A DNA stretch of 64,000 nucleotides from Puccinia triticina (Eukaryota > Basidiomycota > Pucciniomycetes > Pucciniales > Pucciniaceae). Each line of letters begins with the position of its first letter. The stretch's first letter is position 1. The DNA is taken from positions 6,784,001-6,848,000 of the forward strand of contig NC_070567.1 in the NCBI RefSeq assembly GCF_026914185.1, written 5' to 3'. The notes beneath the pieces were generated by a model. It searched no databases. It was not told where the DNA came from and saw only the letters and a list, made by a program, of their open reading frames with translations. A program made the translations under genes and the position numbers. This document shows positions 56,601 through 64,000 of this stretch, piece by piece.

Positions 56601-56713
56601 AGATCAAGTTCGAATTCATGAAGCAACCGGAGTTCGTCAAACTTGGCCAAAAACTTCTATTCAGAGAGTTGAGTTTCATGCTTCTTAAAGACCTCAGTTT
56701 CCATCTTTCATGA
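53698..56713 (+). CDS. GTPBP1: GTPBP1/2-type translational GTPase
   Basis: Ten exons (53,698-53,967; 54,079-54,467; 54,556-54,623; 54,720-54,866; 54,981-55,147; 55,222-55,445; 55,552-55,660; 55,755-55,843; 55,928-56,384; 56,546-56,713) join in frame to 695 residues. G1 GNVDSGKST (241-249) spans an intron, G3 DLAGH is at 338-342 and G4 TKVD at 394-397. [28 protein letters not shown] and [18 protein letters not shown] are hallmarks of the GTPBP1/2 branch of EF-Tu-like GTPases, which act in ribosome quality control and mRNA turnover in animals. The N-terminal 230 residues are less conserved. The final residues after LLFRE ([14 protein letters not shown]) do not match the usual GRTKGLG tail, so a last splice may be missed or the tail altered. 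Confidence 0.88.
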
Positions 56714-57876
56714 ACGATCGGGCGTTGTGAATTGATGCATTGATACTGATTAACGTTTTGCGTCACTTGTCATTCTTGTAACTCGCCCACAATATATTCT
56801 CATAAATACGACTCGGTCGATCCCAAATTTCCGTTGTAAAACATCGAAACAAATTAAATCAGAGGTAAGACAAAAGGTTTAGGTGTGATTACTAAACTCC
56901 TTTGAACGTGGGGAGAAAACCAACAAATCAAAAACGTATCACACTTATTACGAGACGAATTGGTTATTTGCAACAATAAGGATTTCTGAAACTTTTGCTT
57001 TTGTCATATGTTTTCTTATTTCCCAATTCTGATGTTTGTCAATTGATTTATGTTGTAGAAACACTTCATTTTCCCAAAAACCTATAACCACCCCTGACCA
57101 AAAAAAACATACTGTCTCTCGTGCTGTTTGTGGATTTCTAAATGAATCTCCTTCCTCCTGTCAATTAAACTTGTCTGACTTGCGCTCAAGCTTCAAGCAG
57201 ATTTTGGATGGTTGGTTTCTTGAGACAAAAAGTCAAAGTAAAAGTAAAATGTGCAGCATCCTGGCTCACATTGTGGGTGAATAATTGGCTGGGTTGAGGA
57301 TCTCTCAGTTGAAATGGGGTACGCTCAACCATTGAGTCACAAATTGACATCATTATGTTCAAGTATTTATATCTTTGAGACCAAAGGAAAACTGCCAGAA
57401 TTAGCACAAGCTTTGAGTGTATATATTTAATTTAACAAAAGCAAACCAAAATTATGTGTTTGGTTTTTTTATTCGATATTTAGATCCACGTTGAATACAA
57501 TGTATTGTGTGATTCCGTGTTTAGTCCATCACAAGTATTTCATCTATTGCCCATCACAACCTACATACAGCGGAGCTGAAGTGATCGTCAAGCTCTTTTG
57601 GAAGTCCATCTACCATCATGGTGTCACTTGAAGCCATCAGCCCCGATTATGGGACCCCAAAGCTCTTACTGCATATTCCCTTTTCTACAAAAACCACCGC
57701 GCGACTTCTCTTCCTGACGAGTCCATCCACACCGTGGGGGATTATTTACGAATTGTTCAAAACCAACCCCTCTAATTAACAAACAGTCCAAAGTCCTCAT
57801 GAAACCCAAATTGAAATCCAGAAACCGATCACGATTGTACAAACTCATCTTGGTCCTCTCCCGCTGTGTATAGATT
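56714..57876. other. Convergent intergenic region, no gene
   Basis: AT-rich DNA between the 3' ends of the GTPase and phosphate-transporter genes. Nothing recognisable. Confidence 0.5.
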
Positions 57877-60390
57877 TCATACACTAGTCAGCGCTCTTCG
57901 GTGCTGGTGATGTTGGTCATGAATGTGTGACTTACATAGTTCTTCTAGAGATTTGCCTTTGGTTTCAGGTAGCAGGAAGGTCGATAGCAAACCAGTAAAC
58001 ATAAAGGCAGCGAAGATTTGGAAGATGCTAAGATGAACAAAAAGAGCGTAGGTTAGTGATTGGTGATAACCTGATGAACCCATCAACATAGAAACGTTTT
58101 TCATTCAAGAGGTTTAACACTCAACTGGTCGATAAATTGGTCCTTTCCCCCAATATCCTTCAGTCTAGCAAATCCAACTTGGGCAATGATCGCACCCAGT
58201 TTCCCGGAAGCAGCCGAGATTCCGTGAGAGGTGGACCTATATCGGGTGGGGAAGCATTCTCCAGGAATGACGAAGGTGGTACTAAGATCGGTAGAATTGC
58301 GTCAGTTTAACCGACAGTTTCAGTTTGCGACAGTACTGTGAATTAAACAACATACGTGTTAGGTCCGAAATTTTGGAAGAAGTTCGCGAAGCAGTAGAAG
58401 GCGATGAATAGGCCGACCGTGTGTTGAATAAGTTGATGATAGGCAGTTCCCTGTTGAAAAATAATAATATGCGCTGAGTGTGGTGAACTACGGTTGAAAT
58501 TCAAGGAGGATTGACGGACCATGATGATAAACAGTACTGTGAGAACTGAGAATCCCATGATTTGAATTGGCTTTCTGCCCCACCAATCAATGAATGCGAC
58601 TGTTAAAGAGAGAAACAAAGCGAGTTGTGAGAAGAATTTCATAAATTCAAGGGTCGGAATTAAGTGGGGACCTACACGCAACCCAATACCCAGGGATCAG
58701 CCCGGCCACGGATAGGATGACATTCCCACTCGAAACATTGATAAGGGTTTGATAGATCTGCTCGTTTTTGGTGCCCGTAGTTGCGGCTCCAAAGCCGATT
58801 GCTTTCAGAACGATCGATGAGTTCAATCCAAGACCCTGTGGAAATTTAGCGACACCTTAGTTTCTGGTCTGTCGAGATCTCAAGGGGTGGTTTGTATCTT
58901 ACATAAAATGCGACATCAAGAGCGAACCATGACCACGCGCATCCGAACAAAATCTTAAAGTTACGCCATTGCGAGTAATGATGGATGAAATCACGGCGAG
59001 AAGCTTTGGGCACTTCGGCAGGAGCCGCGTTTTTTTCATAATCCTATGCATGGGGTAATAATAAGTCAAGTGTGAATAATTTTTGGAAAAGAGATAGTGA
59101 TGAAGGATGTCCGGGATTTCCATAAGAACTAACGTGCGCATATCCACCGGTCGAAAGAAATGCATCAACATCGCCAGCGGCACCTTGAATGTCCCTTTCG
59201 ATATCCATGGTGTATCTCGGTGTCTCAGGAATCGTCAATCGGAAGTAGAGCGCTACAGCTCCCGGTAACGCTCCGAGTCCGATCAACAACCTCCAGCAGT
59301 AATCGACCGACTCGCCCGCGATGAGGTCCTCCTTGATCGAGCCTTCAAAGGCTTTGACGACGACCACTGCTACTATGGCTGCAGTAAGCTGACCAAAGCC
59401 TGCACATGATCAAGGTTTGTTGGATACGTTAGTTCTTATTTCGGTCATCAGTTTTTCTCTGGTTTACGTGCTTTGGAGTCTTGGAGTCACCTTGAGAAGC
59501 AAACACCGCAGTCATCATTCGCCCTCGGATCCGGATTGCGGCAAATTCAGAGGTGATACAGGCTGAGAGTGGATAATCACCGCCGATACCTAGTCCCAAG
59601 AAAAACCTGCAAGAACAGTAGGCCATATCCGCTTAGTCGTCTTCGTTTTGCGCTCGTTGGACTGATGATGATGGTTTTGAACTTACCGCCACATTATCAA
59701 GACTCCGATGAGGGAAGCCCCTGGGCCAGATCCGGAAACAGCCTGTCCAACAGTCGCTATAATAATAATCATCAATTCTACATGTCATGCATACCAGACC
59801 GCAAAGTGTTAGCTCATCTTTAACAAGGCTTATGGTCAAGGGCCATCTAGCACATGTCTGGTTTCTGGACTGACCAATCCCATACATCCGTTTTCGCCCA
59901 TAAACATCTGCTAGCCATCCGAACAATAGCTGGCCACAAAACGTGCCGACCGGTGTGGCCACCTTGATCCCGAGATCTTGGTTTGTGGTTAGACTGGCTC
60001 CTTGTTTGAGAACGTACCCCAACATGATACTCGCGATGTTGATGGCAAAGCTAGGGGGTACACATAAAAGGACGATCAGACCGAGTTAGAAACTGACAAA
60101 AAAGAACGCCAAAGAAGACACGTGTGACGCGCGAGATCATAATGGATCCCAAAGCCAAAAATAATTAAATAAACTTACATGTCATAAGCATCGGTGAAGA
60201 AGCCAACGCCCGAGACGAGGACGGCGCGGACATGAAACCAGCCAAACTTGGCAGTGTCGATTTCAGCCAGGGCGGCCCGACGACGTTCGGTGAGTTCATT
60301 AGTGTGAGGGGCGAGACGAGTCTGTGTGGTGATGTTGTGGTCATCTGAGGAGGTTAAGGTCTTGGGCAGAGGGTCGGTTTCTGCGACCAT
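57877..60390 (-). CDS. PHO84: PHO84-type H+/phosphate symporter (MFS)
   Basis: Eleven exons (60,390-60,179; 60,050-59,875; 59,777-59,687; 59,606-59,491; 59,399-59,134; 59,043-58,903; 58,835-58,676; 58,599-58,520; 58,450-58,356; 58,281-58,126; 58,027-57,877) join to 547 residues, close to the usual 520-590. It imports phosphate at the plasma membrane. Marks: FFTDAYDIFAINI in helix 1, [14 protein letters not shown] (loop 2-3), [22 protein letters not shown] (helix 4, with the conserved Asp), [74 protein letters not shown], and [13 protein letters not shown] near the C-terminus. The start is ATG 60,390; the frame extends upstream only through a TTG. Regulation by phosphate starvation is known for the family; I did not find a clear Pho4-type site. 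Confidence 0.93.
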
Positions 60391-61605
60391 CTTTGGCAGA
60401 CTTTCGGGGGCAGAGGGCAACAAAGGGGTTATAGACCGATAGGCTGGCTAGGGCTGTAGAATTTGCTATGGGGAGATGGCGATTGGATGGGGATGAGCTG
60501 TTGGTCCTCGTTCGATCCTGGGGGGGTCCTTGAAATATCAGAATGATAAAAAATGGGACGGAGAGTTTATGGTGTCAGGATTTCTCAATGTTATAGGCTT
60601 AGAGTCTAGCCTACGGGGAAAGAAAAGCGAGATGTTGATTAGGCAGATGGATCAGCTCATCGGGTGTCGACGAGTGTCGGCAGAAAGGCAAAAGAAGCTT
60701 GGCTGGGCAGCGCAGAAAGATCCGGTGGGGGACTCCGGAAGATTGGGTCGGGGAGAGCTGGGAAAGGATCTGAGCAGGGTGAGAGATTAAAGGCTCACAA
60801 GGGCTGGCCGAGGCAGAAGGTCAATTGGAGAGGACGGAAAAGAGGCTGCAAGTGCAGGTACAAGTCTAAAAGTGTGGAGGGTCGGTTTGCAGGAGACCCA
60901 CGGGCAGGAAAGTGTCCTTGAACCAGAAAATGTCTATGGATCTATAAAATGTGAGGAACGGTCGTTGGCAGGCTGGATGAGGGCTTAATATTTAAAATAT
61001 TGAACTTGGATGCAAAGAGTTCGCTCTCTTTTTTTTTGTCGGAGTGCACGGCGACCGGGAGTGAGGGATGAGGAGAGAGCTTTGCTGAGGACGACAACAG
61101 TATGCACTCGCTGAGACGACGAAGGAGTCAGCCAGTCGCCATTTCGTGCGGGGCGTACATAATTAAGCTGGTTGGCTCGAGGATTCGCCAGCTGGGAGCC
61201 ACCAGAACGTGGGCAGAGCAGCCGATTGATTGTACAGGATGGCAAGAATTGGGAGAGAGAACGTGGGCAGCAGGAGGGCCGACGCATGGACGAAAGATCA
61301 CACAGCGGTAAGCAGGATGGAAAACCGCACACACCCACACAACAGACAGGCAGATTGCTGGGTGAGGCCGCCGACAGCCTCGGCGAATCCAATGGTAGCC
61401 GAGGAGCGCGTCGACTTGTGTTTCGTCGGTTCGTTGGAAACAGCTCGCGAGACAATCGTGTCGGGAACGGAGCTCGATCGTCAAGAACGGGCAGGGGCGT
61501 CTGGCAGGGGAGGAGAGCATACGCTTTCAGGTTTCCTTCTCGGCGCTCGAGTGCGGCTGGACTTTATATAAACAAATATATATATGTATGTGACTAGTAC
61601 AATAG

Positions 61606-61752
61606 GAGGAAGCTGCTGAGAAGGAACGCGCCATCAACGTCCTGGACTACAACAATGCTACTGCGATCGCCGAGGAGAAGAAGAAGGAAGCAGCAGGAGC
61701 ACCGGAAAGCAGAAACAAGGCTTTCGGGATTAGTAAATACACAAGTTCATAA
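61606..61752 (+). CDS. Orphan exon-like fragment, unrecognised
   Basis: After a possible acceptor (ACAATAG) a 49-codon frame reads EEAAEKERAINVLDYNNATA, then a Glu/Lys-rich segment, ending at TAA. Composition and codon use look like an exon rather than intergenic DNA. No upstream exon could be joined with confidence and I do not know the family. Confidence 0.3.
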   Translation, partial: EEAAEKERAINVLDYNNATAIAEEKKKEAAGAPESRNKAFGISKYTSS

Positions 61753-62164
61753 ATATGTACTACATACATATATATTCCTCAGCAGGGTACATATTTAAAC
61801 ATGAACTGGCAGCGATTGCCCACGTTCGACTCCCAGCTTGGCACTTGGGGGTTGGGGTGCACAGCGAAGATCCAGCCAAGTGTCAACCACACAAGCTCAT
61901 CTTGTCCAAACTCAGCATTTTCAGAAGGGGGTATGATGCGTTGTTAGAAGGGCCACCTAGATTCCGGGTGCGCATTGGGCGGGCATACAACATGAATGAT
62001 CCTGATAGGTCACTGCTTTAGTCCACGCACGCTGGCTGGCTCATAGATTACAACGTTGGCACCACAAGCAGGGGGGGGTCTTCAGAAGGCGAAGGTAGGA
62101 AATCAATGACAGGAAGGAGCAAGAACACAAATACAAGACGATGTAAATATGCCATATCTTCAAG

Positions 62165-62233
62165 TACGAGGACGGACACGGCGATCACCGCGAGTTCCTG
62201 ATCCAGAAGGCCTGGGGCGAGAACTACCAATAA
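62165..62233 (+). CDS. Orphan terminal-exon-like fragment
   Basis: After CTTCAAG a 23-codon frame reads YEDGHGDHREFLIQKAWGEN to a TAA, in codons rich in C and G at third positions. It may be the last exon of a gene that also uses 61,606-61,752, or a displaced gene piece. Not recognised. Confidence 0.3.
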   Translation, partial: YEDGHGDHREFLIQKAWGENYQ

Positions 62234-63511
62234 TGGGAGTAGCGGTGCCTGGAGTAGCGGTGCCTGGAGTAGAGGTTCCCTCTTGGTCTTTAAGTTGGGG
62301 TACTTGTTCTTCAGTCTAACGTTTCTTTCCAACAAGTATGAAAAAGTAACTTACCATCTTCCATGGCGATTAACTTCATCGATGTTTTCAACAGAGCTAG
62401 AAACGCTTCTGCAACAAGCGTATCGGTGATAGGTATCGTTGAATGAGCTATGAGACGTAGTATAGCCAGGCAGAAGAGAAAAGAAGAAGAAAAAACACAG
62501 AGGGGGCTATCAGTAATACTCTTCCTGGGTTAACTTCAGGTTTCAACGGAGAAATGGAGCGTAAATACCTTGGCGATTGGTGACTTGAAAGAAGTAAATG
62601 GCTTGTCGAGATACGCACTGCAAGGTTGGGGGGTCAAGTGCCACTGGAGGAGCAGCGGGCAAGTCGAGTTGAGCAGGAAGAAAGGGCATGTCGTGGACTT
62701 CTCCCAAGGGTATTTTAAATTTACTCGGAGAGGGCGTTGTAGAATGAGAATGATGGGATGATCGTTGAAAAGAAGAAATGGTCAAAGATCCGTTCATTAA
62801 ATACCCTTTCCCGTTAGAGCCCTTCGCCCAGCTTACATCCATCTCCAGCCAAACTTGGAAGCACTTCTTCAGAGTAGACCAACCTAGTCCAACCGAGGCG
62901 GAAGCCGTGTTGGGCGCACTGGACTAGGCCGTTCACCAATCATGAGCACATTGTATAGATACAAAGCCAGTGAAAAAAAGATGCTCTGTAAAAGAAGATG
63001 CTTGGTACAATTCCAAACACTTGTCGAACTGGCCCAACCGACTCATGCGGCTACTTACGGTATGTATGTCCAAAAGGAGGGACTTGCTAAGTCCCTCGAT
63101 TGGAACTTGAAGCGCGCGAGCGCTGTCGCGAAGCCACACTCCAAAGGAGAGACTTCTACACCGGGGGTCCTGGGGCACTCTCCAGCGGGGGTTTCGGGTG
63201 TGCTACGCGCGCTTTGAGCTAGTGCCGACCGCGCTTGGCCTTTTTACTCCCGAACTTGGGCATGTGCCCTGACGCACTTGATCCACTATATGAGCTCGTG
63301 TGTCTCGTCTCAGGAAGCCATTCACCTTCTGGTGGAAGCCGCCACATATCAACAGCCATTTTGTTGTTTGCGTAATCGTTTCCCATAAAAAAGATTATCA
63401 CAACATCAACTCATTATAGGCCACCATTGAAAATTACAAAAATGTAGAGATTCGTCGATGAGACTGTGCTGAGTGTTGGGCCGCCAAATTCTCAAGAGAT
63501 GGCCGTCAAAG

Positions 63512-64000
63512 TTATGCGTCGTCTTCCTCCTCTGCGTCCGGCTCGTCTACCAAGAAGTATCTGAGCTCATAAGTATTCTTGCTCGAGGCAATCACACTAG
63601 TAACACCATTTAACAAACTGTTCGTTAGTATTGTTGACCAGCATACATGTCAAGGAGTACCACTCGTACTCACCGAATGTAGTTTCGGATCTGGTGTTTC
63701 TTGAGGAACTTTTTCGTCAGGTATTTGAGGTAACGTTTCGAGAATGGGATTGTCGAGGAGACCGAGAGTTTGTGAACACCTAGAAAGGGGTTGTAAGGAC
63801 TTCTGTTCAGCCAAGTAAAGTAATTGTGAGAGGGGAAGAGATTCCTAGCACTGACCCTCTGACTGGATTTTGATTTTGTCGCCGAGTTGGCCGGCCCGAC
63901 CGTCAACCTTGATTCGATCGTGGAGAAACTTCTCGAAAGCGGGACCATCGAACACACCATCGCTGGCGGGTTTCTTGAAGTCGACGAAAAACTTGTGGGA
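63512..64000 (-). CDS. RPL22: 60S ribosomal protein eL22, 5' part missing
   Basis: Three exons are visible (64,000-63,856 partial; 63,779-63,674; 63,596-63,512), with GT-AG introns of 76 and 77 nt. They encode [20 protein letters not shown] at the window edge, then [40 protein letters not shown], and [20 protein letters not shown] before the stop. This is the eL22 fold, a component of the large ribosomal subunit near the exit tunnel. The acidic C-terminal tail is typical. The start codon and first exon lie beyond the window. Confidence 0.93.

Larger units (their letters stand above)
60391..63511. other. Gene-poor stretch with orphan coding-like exons
   Basis: Apart from the two fragments listed next I see no supported gene. 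62,230-62,285 repeats GGTGCCTGGAGTAGC. Positions 63,072-63,095 carry GGAGGGACTTGCTAAGTCCC, a short hairpin related to the GC motif family. Confidence 0.4.

Noticed and set aside
60391..60423. Upstream start for PHO84 at 60,423
   Set aside because: The codon there is TTG; the first ATG in frame is at 60,390 and gives a normal N-terminus.

Overview
The window looks like repeat-rich nuclear DNA of a basidiomycete, most likely a rust fungus (Pucciniales, Puccinia-like). The reasons are short GT-AG introns of about 70-170 nt, many introns per housekeeping gene, small secreted proteins, and very dense retroelements and foldback repeats. This is inference from sequence character; species cannot be fixed without a search.

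Layout. Positions 1 to about 17,200 are accessory DNA: an old dispersed repeat split by two later insertions (a 381-bp MITE and a 1.4-kb foldback element), an LTR element carrying only a broken gag (6,924-10,197), and a 1.9-kb terminal-inverted-repeat element (10,818-12,726) with a nested insertion. At 17,261-20,428 a vacuolar iron/manganese transporter gene (CCC1/VIT1 type) stands head-to-head with a decayed, truncated TRPC tryptophan-biosynthesis gene. From 20,429 to 46,600 repeats dominate: an LTR retrotransposon pair enclosing an intronless ORC2-like coding region (23,154-26,079), a solo LTR, a 1.2-kb foldback element, a DIRS-like element with gag and reverse transcriptase/RNase H but no visible tyrosine recombinase, decayed LTRs that carry palindromic minisatellites, a pair of short MITEs and a Copia fragment.

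The right third (46,605-64,000) is genic. It holds a secreted CBM19-like protein with a Ser/Asp-rich tail, a small secreted basic protein with two dibasic sites and a repeated PRPWV motif, translation termination factor eRF1 (minus), a GTPBP1/2-type translational GTPase (plus), a PHO84-type phosphate transporter (minus) and the 3' part of ribosomal protein eL22 (minus, running off the window). For eRF1, the GTPase, the transporter, the iron transporter and both secreted proteins I derived full exon chains that keep frame from ATG to stop.

Three things stand out. (1) ORC2, a replication-origin protein, lies between two near-identical LTRs with a perfect 5-bp target duplication, which is what retrotransposon capture of a host gene looks like. 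(2) Five arrays of 30-45-bp palindromic minisatellite units share a diverged GATGRCYRGT...ACYRGYCATC core, and three of them lie a few hundred bases inside LTR-like heads. (3) The TRPC relic has several independent lesions.
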